Source of the DNA: Flavobacteriales bacterium UBA1531
Lineage (GTDB): Bacteria > Bacteroidota > Bacteroidia > Flavobacteriales_D > Sanyastnellaceae
DNA: 34,412 nt
NCBI GenBank assembly: GCA_002323795.1
Contig: DCPZ01000098.1
Coordinates: forward strand, 7,470-41,881
Direction of reading: 5' to 3'
Position numbers and translations under genes: made by a program. Below are positions 7,893 to 15,671 of this stretch, piece after piece. Under the pieces are notes generated by a model. It did no database searches, was not told the DNA's origin, and saw only the letters and a program-made list of their open reading frames with translations. Position 1 is the stretch's first letter; each line of letters opens with the position of its first letter.

Positions 7893-8729
7893 ATGGACCT
7901 GAGCACGTTAAAACTGAGAAAGCCGTTGGTCATTTTTGACCTTGAAACTACGGGCACAGATTTGTCAAAAGACCGAATCGTCGAGATAGCGATGATCAAA
8001 GTTCATCCTGACGGTACGCTGGAAAAAAAGCCCGAGGCGCGGGGTGAGGCGCACCGCCTGTTAATCAATCCAGGGATGCCCATTCCATTGGAAACAAGTT
8101 TGATTCACGGTATTTACGATGCAGATGTTGAAGATTGTCCAACCTTTAAGCAGTTTGCGAAAAGCATGTCTGAGTTTTTGGATGGGTGCGATTTGGGAGG
8201 TTACAATTCGAATCGGTTTGATGTGCCTTTTTTGGCGGAGGAGTTTCTGCGCAGTGGAATTGATTTTGATCTTGAGGGCCGCAATTTGATCGACGTTCAA
8301 AACATCTTCCACTTAATGGAGCAGCGCACCTTGCGGGCGGCATACCGATTTTATTGCGGTAAAGAACTGGAAGGAGCGCACGAAGCATTGCCTGACACCG
8401 AAGCGACCTTGGAGGTCCTGCTTGCTCAGTTGGTCAAATATCCTGAGACAACTGTGAAGGTTTCGGATGACGAGTCCATTGGTCCTGTTCCGACAGACAT
8501 GGATGAATTGCATTTGTTTTGTCAGCGGCAGAGGTTTGCCGATCTCGCTGGCCGATTTACTTACGATGATGCTAACGAGGTGCTTTTCAACTTCGGTCAG
8601 CACAAGGGAAAAAAGGTCTCAGACATTTTGAGCTCCAACCCTGGTTATTTTGGATGGATGATGAATGCAGATTTTCCAGAATATACCAAGAAGGTATTGC
8701 GTCGTGTTCACGAAGAAATGAATGGCTGA
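7893..8729 (+). CDS. DnaQ-like 3'-5' exonuclease with C-terminal exonuclease X-like domain
   Basis: This DEDDh exonuclease has 278 residues. The motifs are Exo I FDLETTG (D16, E18), Exo II NSNRFDVPFL (D110) and Exo III HEALPD (H163, D168). The C-terminal FNFGQHKGKKVSDIL and GYFGWMM stretch resembles the small domain found at the end of exonuclease X-type proteins. The reading frame is open further upstream to 7827, inside the E2 gene. I chose the ATG at 7893 because it leaves only a seven-base gap after E2 and gives the expected short lead-in to Exo I. It may act as a standalone proofreading or repair nuclease. Its end overlaps the GT4 gene by 8 bases. Confidence 0.88.
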   Translation: MDLSTLKLRKPLVIFDLETTGTDLSKDRIVEIAMIKVHPDGTLEKKPEARGEAHRLLINPGMPIPLETSLIHGIYDADVEDCPTFKQFAKSMSEFLDGCDLGGYNSNRFDVPFLAEEFLRSGIDFDLEGRNLIDVQNIFHLMEQRTLRAAYRFYCGKELEGAHEALPDTEATLEVLLAQLVKYPETTVKVSDDESIGPVPTDMDELHLFCQRQRFADLAGRFTYDDANEVLFNFGQHKGKKVSDILSSNPGYFGWMMNADFPEYTKKVLRRVHEEMNG

Positions 8730-9876
8730 TTCAAAGAATTCTTCAACGGGGAGGCGCATAGCCGTCCTGGTTTCGAATGATCTCAACCATGATCAGCGAG
8801 TGCTCAAGACTTGCGCTACGCTAAAGGAGTTGTCCTGGTCGCCTTCCTTGATCGGACGAATGATGCCGTCCTCAGATGAATTGACCATTCCATTTGAAGG
8901 CAAGCGACTTTCATTGCCATTCCATCGGGGTGTTTTCTTCTATGCCACATGGCAGATACGATTGTTGATGCAATTGCTGCGCATTCGTTGCGGAGCGATT
9001 TGGGCCAATGACTTGGATACTTTGCTGCCTGCTTACTTGGCCGCAAAATGGCATGGCGTTCCGTTAGTATACGATAGCCATGAATTTTTCACAGAGGCAG
9101 CAGGCTTGACAGGCCGACCAGTTCAGCGCGGCATTTGGTTAATCCTTGAGCGTTGGTTATTTCCAAGGGTTGCTTCTGTCATCACCGTGAATGATTCCAT
9201 TGCGGATGCCTATGATAAGCGTTATCCCAGTGCCCGGTCGGGCAAGCCTTTCGTAGTGCGAAATATGCCGATGAAGCGCACTCGACCTCAGAGTCAAGTT
9301 GATTGGCGGACCAAACTACAGATTCCTGCCGGCGCGATGTTTGCAATCTTGCAAGGAGCTTACCTCGACAAGGACCGCGGGGTGATTCAAGCTGTTGAAG
9401 CCTTGCGCCTGAATGCCCATTGGTATTTGGTTGTGGTCGGAGCTGGCGAAGAGTTTGAATGGGCTCAGCAGGAGCAAGCAACGCTAGACGGTCGATTGAT
9501 CTGCTTGCCCAAGATGCCTTTTAATGAGCTGTGCACCTTGACCGCTGCAGCTGATTTGGGTTTCAGTTTGGATCGCGGTGTCCACGGCAATTATTGGTTC
9601 AGTTTGCCCAATAAGCTTTTTGACTATATCCATGCAGGGATTCCAATAGTGGCCAGTCCGATGCCGGAGGTGCGGAAGATTGTCGAAGAATGGAACGTTG
9701 GCGTGATGATTCAGGATCATGAACCAAAAGCCATTGCAGAGGCGGTGGATCAGGTGATGAATGCGCCAAAAAAAAATTGGGCTAGTCAATGCGCTCTGGC
9801 ATCAAAAATGTTGAATTGGCAGGCACAGAGCGATGTAATTTCAGAAGCAATGGCCAAAGCTATTTCCCACTGTTAA
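8722..9876 (+). CDS. GT4-type glycosyltransferase
   Basis: This 384-residue GT-B glycosyltransferase probably transfers a sugar from a nucleotide donor during cell-surface glycan synthesis. The N-terminal domain includes ANDLDTLLPAYLAAK and VYDSHEFFTEAAGLTG, which are typical of GT4 enzymes of Bacteroidota. The C-terminal donor-binding domain includes VVVGAGEEFE and NKLFDYIHAGIPIVASPMPE, where the conserved glycine/proline-rich loop replaces the canonical E-x7-E arrangement. No signal peptide is seen. The start lies in the last codons of the exonuclease gene. The stop TAA overlaps the stop of the opposing GT2 gene in a shared TTAA. Confidence 0.88.
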   Translation: MADSKNSSTGRRIAVLVSNDLNHDQRVLKTCATLKELSWSPSLIGRMMPSSDELTIPFEGKRLSLPFHRGVFFYATWQIRLLMQLLRIRCGAIWANDLDTLLPAYLAAKWHGVPLVYDSHEFFTEAAGLTGRPVQRGIWLILERWLFPRVASVITVNDSIADAYDKRYPSARSGKPFVVRNMPMKRTRPQSQVDWRTKLQIPAGAMFAILQGAYLDKDRGVIQAVEALRLNAHWYLVVVGAGEEFEWAQQEQATLDGRLICLPKMPFNELCTLTAAADLGFSLDRGVHGNYWFSLPNKLFDYIHAGIPIVASPMPEVRKIVEEWNVGVMIQDHEPKAIAEAVDQVMNAPKKNWASQCALASKMLNWQAQSDVISEAMAKAISHC

Positions 9877-10643
9877 GCCGCTCCTGATCTGCTGATTCTG
9901 GTTTTTTTAAATCCGAATTTGATCAGCAGCCAGAAGGGCTGAGCGAAGAGCTGCCATCCTCTAATTCTTCCTCTTTTGAGTCGCCATTCTTGCCAGTAGA
10001 GGCTCAGCCCAAATCGACGAGAAGCTCCCCCAGACTTGATGAAACTCCAAGTGTCTTCGTGCAAAACGACTTGAATGCCGGAAACCCAAAAATGGAGGTG
10101 CATCGCATAATCCGCGAGTACGCTAAAATTTGGATCGAAGTCGGTCGCTTGAATGACAGACAAAGGATAGATTACGCCCTGGTGATGCGTTGTATTTCGC
10201 CAAATCAACGAGTCATCCCATCGTGGTGGATAGTGCTCAGGAACTCCTGCCTCACGCTCGGCTCCAAGTTCCACACCCAAAATGTGCAGCCTGTCTTGTT
10301 GCCATGTTTTCATGTCAATGAGCGTTGCTTCCCAAGTTGCTTCATTGGGCAAATCACCTGCGCCACAAAACCAAACCCATCGGCCTGTTGCACAGCCTTT
10401 TCCATAATTCATGGCTTGGTAAATTCCTGCGTCAGCGCTCGATCGAATGTGTTGAATGCGGTGTTGATTTTGGAGCAAAAACGATGCCGTTTGCTCGCAT
10501 CCGCCCCCGTCAATGACGATCAATTCCAATTCGGAAGATTGTTCGTTCAGACGGAACAAAATTTCTAATGTTTGTTGAAGGCCGTTCAAGTCTTTCTTGA
10601 CGGGAATGATGATGCTCAGAAGCGCTCGCTCACTTCGTTTCAT
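9873..10643 (-). CDS. GT2 family glycosyltransferase (small, WcaA-like)
   Basis: The 256-residue protein has a GT-A fold. It opens with LLSIIIPVKKDLNGLQQTL, has ELIVIDGGG for the nucleotide site, and the SADAGIYQAMNYGKGCATG stretch that is common in GT2 enzymes of exopolysaccharide clusters. GAGD takes the place of the metal-binding DxD. The C-terminus is basic (WLLIKFGFKKTRISR), suggesting membrane association. Its ATG overlaps the ftsE stop in an ATGA, so translation is probably coupled to ftsE. Acceptor and donor are unknown. Confidence 0.85.
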   Translation of the reverse strand: MKRSERALLSIIIPVKKDLNGLQQTLEILFRLNEQSSELELIVIDGGGCEQTASFLLQNQHRIQHIRSSADAGIYQAMNYGKGCATGRWVWFCGAGDLPNEATWEATLIDMKTWQQDRLHILGVELGAEREAGVPEHYPPRWDDSLIWRNTTHHQGVIYPLSVIQATDFDPNFSVLADYAMHLHFWVSGIQVVLHEDTWSFIKSGGASRRFGLSLYWQEWRLKRGRIRGWQLFAQPFWLLIKFGFKKTRISRSGAA

Positions 10644-11326
10644 AACGGGCTATTTTGGTATCGAGCGATCCTCCCATCAATGCACTCGATGACTCGTCCC
10701 GGGTATTTATTCCATGCTTGATGGTCGTGGGTCGCCATCAAGACTGATCGTTCTTGTTGTGCGAGCTCATGCAGTATGTTCAGGATGCCATCCGTCGTCT
10801 CTGGATCTAAATTCCCTGTCGGCTCATCAGCAATGATCAGCGGAGGTTCATTGAGCAAGGCTCTCGCGATTGCCAAGCGTTGTTGCTCGCCTCCGGAAAG
10901 CGCATGCGGCATTTTGTATCCTTTGGTTTCTAGACCGACTGATTTGAGGCAAGTTTGAATGCGTGATTCCAATGCCGCTCCTTTGCTCCAGCCTGTGGCC
11001 AGAAGGACAAATGCAAGGTTAGCTTCAGCAGTACGATCTTGGAGTAAGGCAAAATCTTGGAAGACAATGCCCAAGTCTCGACGAAGCAAGTGCATGTTTT
11101 TTCGATTTACTTGCGTGAGGTCGTGTCCGCAGACTTCTCCAGCACCGGAAGCAATGGTAAGGTCTCCATAAAGAGCCTTGAGCAGAGAGCTTTTGCCAGA
11201 TCCGGTTTTGCCAATGAGGTAAGTCAATTCGCCACTTCCAATGGTTAAATTGACATCTTTGAGCACGGTGTGCTCCGCTTGCTGAACGGAGATCGATTCG
11301 AGTTTGACAAGTATTTTTGATTCCAT
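10640..11326 (-). CDS. ftsE: FtsE-like ABC transporter ATP-binding protein
   Basis: FtsE is the ATPase of the FtsEX complex, which controls peptidoglycan hydrolases at the division site. The 228-residue protein has Walker A GKTGSGKS at 39-46, signature LSGGEQQR from 143, Walker B LIIADEPTGNLD (D167, E168), and an H-loop in MATHDH. The YLIGKTGSGKSSLLKALYGD and LGIVFQDFALLQDR stretches fit Bacteroidetes FtsE better than LolD or MacB. No ftsX lies in the window. The gene sits 5 bases after the M16-like gene and overlaps the GT2 gene by 4 bases. A general MacB-like ATPase cannot be fully excluded. Confidence 0.82.
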   Translation of the reverse strand: MESKILVKLESISVQQAEHTVLKDVNLTIGSGELTYLIGKTGSGKSSLLKALYGDLTIASGAGEVCGHDLTQVNRKNMHLLRRDLGIVFQDFALLQDRTAEANLAFVLLATGWSKGAALESRIQTCLKSVGLETKGYKMPHALSGGEQQRLAIARALLNEPPLIIADEPTGNLDPETTDGILNILHELAQQERSVLMATHDHQAWNKYPGRVIECIDGRIARYQNSPL

Positions 11327-11331
11327 GATGG

Positions 11332-13386
11332 TCAGTTTCGATTGAAAGTGTCGGAGTTGATTCGAACATTCAATCGCATCTCTTCTGTAATGAGTTCAAC
11401 AAGACGGCCATTGGTCGTTTGTGTGATGCGGGATGGGAAAGTTAAACCATCATACGTTTTGTATTCATCGAAATCATTGATCGTTTTATTCTGGCCTGCA
11501 GCCCCAGAGCGCTCCACAATAGATTTGATGAGCAGGGATGATGTTTGGTCAAAGAACAGAGTTTCGACCACGTTACCTTCGAAATGAATGCGCACAACAT
11601 GTTGAATCGTGCCATTGGTTTCGACGGTGCCTAGAACTTCAGTCACTCCGCGGAGCTCATCCAAATGAAGGAATCGAGCAGCATAAAGATCTGGCTTCAG
11701 CCGCTGATATTCGCGGGCGCTCATGATTTGGTTGATGTCCATTTGACGTTTGAATCCCTCTTCCATGGTGACGACATTTTCCATCATCACCTGACCATTG
11801 GCTTCGAATGACGAGGAAAAGCCAATTCCATATTGCTTTTCGGTTGTGACGGTGAAAACTGTTCCGCCTTCCGCGTCCATTCGCACGACTGTTCGTGAGG
11901 ATTTCAAGTCTTCGAATGCGGACTTTCCACCACAAGCCGCATAATAGGAGTCAAAAATGTAATTGGATGTGAGACCTGGTGCAGGTGAGTAAGGCTCAAT
12001 CAATTTACCAGCGAGAGTGTACTCATCCATAGCGTTGTCACTATCGATAGCGTTTCCAAGTGCCTTTCCAAGTTCTTGCGGTCCTGTGCCTACGATTTGC
12101 AGACTGTTGGGGCGAAGAAGATTATTGGCGACCCGGCGCACATCAATGACGCTTACCTGATTGAAGCTATTTCGCATCTCATTTTCAGATTTGAGATGGT
12201 CACTGCTGTTCCCATCCGCTGCCATTTCTGCCACGTAAACCGGATTCATTAAATGAATTCCATATTCGTTTATCAATTGTTCAATGGCCTGAGCCAGTTC
12301 ATCATCAGATGGAAGTTCCTCCGTCATTTGCTGGAGCAAATTGAGCGCCTCTTGAATGCAGATTTGCATGAAGTTTTCCGAAAGTTGACTGCCACGGATG
12401 ATGAACCTTCCCATGCTCGCATCGCTTTCAAAATCCACTTCTATTCGAGCGCCAGCTTTCATAATGGATTGAAGACGATTTCGAATGATAGTGGCCAAGG
12501 CTTTTAAAATCCATTCGTTTTCATTTCCAGGCTTAAGTCGCATGACGTGGCCCATTTGAAATGTTAAAGATTCCTTGTCGTCGGATGTTATCCACGCGAG
12601 TTCAGTGTTGCGTCCAACACGTGGGCGCATTACACTTGATACAGGAACCGATCGGGCCTTCCATTTTCCAAAAGCAGTTTCGACATTTTGCCGTGCTTCG
12701 GGGTTATCTGCATTCATACATAGAGCAATCTTACAGTTATTTGGCAGGAAGTATCGATGGTGAAAGGTGCGAATGTCCTCAAGCTGAATGTTGCTGACAG
12801 ATGACTCGTTTGGTATTTCACCATAGGGGTGTTGAACCGAAAATAAGCGGTGCCGCATCAACTGATCCATCGGTTCGATAGTAGAAAATGCGCCGCGCTC
12901 TACCAATTCAGCTTTCATTTCAACCTGCACGATTGACCAAGTTGTAGCATTCAATTCAAATGATGTGATTCCATTGGCCAGCCAATCCATGATTTCCGGC
13001 AAGTCTTCTGTTGCCGGCAAAAGGGATATGAGGTTCCCTTTAGCACTGACCTCGAGAGCTTCCCATTCCAACGTTGGATACACAGTGATTTGATTCTTGA
13101 GGTTTTGCAGCAAACAGCGCATGTGAGCGGAACATAACCCCGCTCGCTCTTGAGCGACACCGGAGATGTAATCCCAATGAAGAGCGAGGGCATTGTGTTC
13201 AAAATCAACGTTTTGAATAAATGAAATGGTCAGTCCATTGTCAAGTTTTTCACTTGTCATTGCATCCAACCTGAAGACGCTTTGCGGTTCAGGTTCGGGA
13301 GCTTGTTGCCCTTTGAGAGGTTGTGATTGAAAGACGAAAAAGCATGCGATCAAGCAGAAAGCAATCGCTCGAAAATGGGGGGTCAT
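11332..13386 (-). CDS. Catalytically dead M16 (insulinase)-like protein with a C-terminal LolA-like domain
   Basis: The 684-residue protein has a signal peptide (hydrophobic 7-22, cleavage probably around 27). Residues about 40-440 align with the two M16 half-domains: KLDNGLTISFIQN at the start and HHRYFLPNNCKIALCMNAD in the middle are standard M16 landmarks. The zinc motif HxxEH expected after AGL is replaced by SAHMR (86-90), so all three key residues are gone. After about residue 480 comes a second module beginning YAACGGKSAFEDLKS, which resembles the LolA-like domain attached to some Bacteroidetes insulinase-family proteins. It is probably periplasmic and non-proteolytic. It is the first gene of an operon with ftsE and GT2. 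Confidence 0.78.
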   Translation of the reverse strand: MTPHFRAIAFCLIACFFVFQSQPLKGQQAPEPEPQSVFRLDAMTSEKLDNGLTISFIQNVDFEHNALALHWDYISGVAQERAGLCSAHMRCLLQNLKNQITVYPTLEWEALEVSAKGNLISLLPATEDLPEIMDWLANGITSFELNATTWSIVQVEMKAELVERGAFSTIEPMDQLMRHRLFSVQHPYGEIPNESSVSNIQLEDIRTFHHRYFLPNNCKIALCMNADNPEARQNVETAFGKWKARSVPVSSVMRPRVGRNTELAWITSDDKESLTFQMGHVMRLKPGNENEWILKALATIIRNRLQSIMKAGARIEVDFESDASMGRFIIRGSQLSENFMQICIQEALNLLQQMTEELPSDDELAQAIEQLINEYGIHLMNPVYVAEMAADGNSSDHLKSENEMRNSFNQVSVIDVRRVANNLLRPNSLQIVGTGPQELGKALGNAIDSDNAMDEYTLAGKLIEPYSPAPGLTSNYIFDSYYAACGGKSAFEDLKSSRTVVRMDAEGGTVFTVTTEKQYGIGFSSSFEANGQVMMENVVTMEEGFKRQMDINQIMSAREYQRLKPDLYAARFLHLDELRGVTEVLGTVETNGTIQHVVRIHFEGNVVETLFFDQTSSLLIKSIVERSGAAGQNKTINDFDEYKTYDGLTFPSRITQTTNGRLVELITEEMRLNVRINSDTFNRN

Positions 13387-13406
13387 GGCTGGCGTTTTTA
13401 CAGGCT

Positions 13407-13435
13407 CGAAGATAAGACGCCTTGAACGGCGACAA
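13407..13435 (-). promoter_or_regulatory. Promoter of the M16-like/ftsE/GT2 operon (TTG-N18-TATCTTCG)
   Basis: On the minus strand, TTG (13433-13435) precedes TATCTTCG (13407-13414) by 18 bases, a good Bacteroidetes promoter with one deviation in the -7 element. The element ends 20 bases before the ATG at 13386, so a leader of about 16 bases is expected. It overlaps the hutH promoter on the other strand. Confidence 0.55.
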
Positions 13436-13449
13436 TGGCATTATATTCG
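13422..13449 (+). promoter_or_regulatory. Promoter of hutH (TTG-N17-TATATTCG)
   Basis: TTG (13422-13424), 17 bases, then TATATTCG (13442-13449). The element ends four bases before the GTG at 13454, which points to a leaderless hutH mRNA and decides the start codon. Confidence 0.6.
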
Positions 13450-13453
13450 AAGA

Positions 13454-14950
13454 GTGAAAGTAAATGAACTGAACCTTAATCATTGGTCCCTTGAGTCGGT
13501 TTGGGACGCGGTTGATTCCAAGAATAAAGTGGCCCTCGCTGCAGAGGCTGAAAAGGCTATTATCGAATGCCGGCAGTACCTCGAAAAACGATTGAATGAC
13601 CCTTCAGAGCCGACCATATACGGCGTGAATACTGGGTTTGGCGATTTGGCCCACACTAGAGTCGACTCCAATCAGCTGAGCGAACTGCAACGAAATTTAT
13701 TGATTTCTCACGCATGTGGTGTGGGCGATGATGTACCTGAAGAAATCGTTAAGGCCATGCTGCTCCTGAAGGTCAAGGCTCTTTCAAAAGGACACAGCGG
13801 CATTCAATTGCAAACGATTCAACGCTTGATGGATCACCTGAATGAGCGTGTTTTCCCGATCGTTCCGAGCCAAGGATCGCTTGGCGCGAGTGGAGATCTA
13901 GCTCCTCTGGCGCACATGGTCTTGCCCTTGATTGGCGAAGGCGAGGTGACGGTTGATGGTGTCGCGGTGGCAGCTGCAGATGTTTTGGCAGCCAAAGGAT
14001 GGTTGCCTTTAAAACTTGGTGCAAAGGAAGGTTTGGCATTGATCAACGGAACGCAATTGATGCTGGGGTATGGTGTCATGGCCATCAGGCGGATGGAGCG
14101 TATCGCCCAGTGGGCAGACGCTTTATGCGCGTGGTCGCTAGAGGCTTGGATGGGTCGATCGGAACCATTTGAAGCATGCATTCACCAGGTGCGCAACCAA
14201 GTGGGAGCGGAAACTGTCGCCGGCAATGTGCGTGAGTGGTTGCATGGCAGTGAATGGCAAAAGAAACCGAGGCAACAAGTGCAGGATCCCTATTCCTTTC
14301 GTTGCACACCGCAGGTGCACGGAGCTTCTCGAAATTCACTTATCGCGGCCAGAGCAGTTTTTGAAAATGAGGTGAATGCCGTTACAGACAATCCTTTGAT
14401 TTTTCCTGATTTGGATCAGATTTTGAGTGGAGGAAACTTTCACGGGCAGCCTCTAGCGCTGCATCTCGATGCTTTGGCCTTGGCGGCGCACGAATGGGGT
14501 AGCATCTCCGAACGTCGCACGTTTAAATTGCTCTCAGGAAAGCATGGGTTACCTGCTTTTCTATCGTCTAACCCAGGCCTTAATAGTGGATTGATGATTG
14601 CACAATACACCTCAGCATCGCTGGTTTCACAAAACAAGCAACTCTGTACACCGAGCTCTGCAGACACCATCGACAGTAGCAATGGACAAGAAGATCATGT
14701 GAGCATGGGAGCCAATGGTGCATTAAAGTTGTGGAAAGTTTTAGATAACGTGGAACAAGTTCTGGCGGTAGAATGCCTCACTGCTGCGCAAGCGGTTAGT
14801 TTGCGCAATGAATCAGGTATGGCCCCACGTTTACTCAAGCTGCAAGCTGCTTTTCGAAATGTTGTCCCATTCTCAGGTACTGATGTATTTCTGCAGCCGC
14901 AGATGCTCGCAGCACGCGAATGGATGTTTTCACAGGATTTGGATGCTTGA
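13454..14950 (+). CDS. hutH: Histidine ammonia-lyase
   Basis: HutH converts histidine to urocanate and ammonia, the first step of histidine degradation. The MIO-forming triad Ala-Ser-Gly is in GSLGASGDLAPLAHM. YGVNTGFGDLA near the N-terminus and the QDPYSFRCTPQVHGASRN stretch are family signatures. The frame is open up to an ATG at 13385 that overlaps the opposing gene's start codon. I chose the GTG at 13454 (499 residues) because it puts the MIO triad at 145-147, close to its position in characterised enzymes, and because a promoter element ends four bases before it. The next genes of the pathway, hutI and ftcD, lie 17 kb away. Confidence 0.95.
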   Translation: MKVNELNLNHWSLESVWDAVDSKNKVALAAEAEKAIIECRQYLEKRLNDPSEPTIYGVNTGFGDLAHTRVDSNQLSELQRNLLISHACGVGDDVPEEIVKAMLLLKVKALSKGHSGIQLQTIQRLMDHLNERVFPIVPSQGSLGASGDLAPLAHMVLPLIGEGEVTVDGVAVAAADVLAAKGWLPLKLGAKEGLALINGTQLMLGYGVMAIRRMERIAQWADALCAWSLEAWMGRSEPFEACIHQVRNQVGAETVAGNVREWLHGSEWQKKPRQQVQDPYSFRCTPQVHGASRNSLIAARAVFENEVNAVTDNPLIFPDLDQILSGGNFHGQPLALHLDALALAAHEWGSISERRTFKLLSGKHGLPAFLSSNPGLNSGLMIAQYTSASLVSQNKQLCTPSSADTIDSSNGQEDHVSMGANGALKLWKVLDNVEQVLAVECLTAAQAVSLRNESGMAPRLLKLQAAFRNVVPFSGTDVFLQPQMLAAREWMFSQDLDA

Positions 14951-14975
14951 GAGCAACTGTGCGAAGTGACCAACC

Positions 14976-14983
14976 TATCTTCG
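14976..14983 (+). promoter_or_regulatory. -7 element (TATCTTCG) of the exporter operon
   Basis: TAnnTTCG, one base off the consensus, ends four bases before the GTG start at 14988. It lies in the 37-base gap after hutH, so the exporter operon can be transcribed independently of hutH. Confidence 0.5.
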
Positions 14984-14987
14984 AATC

Positions 14988-15671
14988 GTGATACAACTCC
15001 AAGGCATCCGAAAATCGTACCAAATGGGCAGTCAGTCCATGGAAGTGCTCAAGGGCATTGATTGTGAAGTGTCAGAAGGAGAATTGGTTGCGATCATGGG
15101 GTCGAGTGGATCGGGTAAGTCGACTCTTCTGAATGTTTTGGGACTTCTAGACGATTCAGATGGCGGATCATATTTGTTAGATGGACAGAAGATGGACGGC
15201 TTAACTGAGCGCATGGCTGCCCGCTATCGCAGTCAATTTCTGGGATTCGTTTTTCAAAGTTTCAATTTGATTTCGTTCAAAACAGCGCTTGAAAATGTTG
15301 CCCTTCCGCTCTATTACCAAAAAGTTCCTCGGAAGGAACGGCAACAAAAAGCGATGGAGTATTTGGCGCGAGTCGGGCTTGAAGAATGGGCGAATCACTT
15401 GCCCAACCAAATGAGTGGAGGGCAAAAGCAACGCGTAGCGATTGCACGGGCATTGGTTGCTAAACCCCGGCTGATCCTAGCGGACGAGCCTACGGGTGCA
15501 TTGGATTCTGTTACGTCCAATGAGGTTATGGAGCTTTTGCGTGAAATCAACCGTGACGGCATTACAATCGTTATTGTCACCCATGAGAATGAAATTGCGG
15601 CCCAATGCAATCGAATCATTCGGCTCAAAGATGGATTGATTGATCATTCGAAATCATCCGATTTTGTTTGA
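14988..15671 (+). CDS. ABC transporter ATP-binding protein, MacB/LolD type
   Basis: This 227-residue ATPase energises the two permeases encoded directly downstream. Walker A is GSSGSGKS at 38-45, the signature is MSGGQKQRVAIARAL from 142, and Walker B is LILADEPTGALD (D166, E167). The H-loop is in VTHENE. The GFVFQSFNLI and DEPTGALDS stretches are characteristic of the MacB/LolD/FtsE branch. Translation starts at GTG, supported by a promoter-like element four bases upstream. Downstream it overlaps the first permease gene. Confidence 0.92.
   Translation: MIQLQGIRKSYQMGSQSMEVLKGIDCEVSEGELVAIMGSSGSGKSTLLNVLGLLDDSDGGSYLLDGQKMDGLTERMAARYRSQFLGFVFQSFNLISFKTALENVALPLYYQKVPRKERQQKAMEYLARVGLEEWANHLPNQMSGGQKQRVAIARALVAKPRLILADEPTGALDSVTSNEVMELLREINRDGITIVIVTHENEIAAQCNRIIRLKDGLIDHSKSSDFV

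Noticed and set aside
13385..13453. N-terminal extension of hutH back to the ATG at 13385
   Set aside because: It overlaps the opposing gene's start codon, reads as basic non-family sequence, spans both promoters, and shifts the MIO triad away from its usual position.
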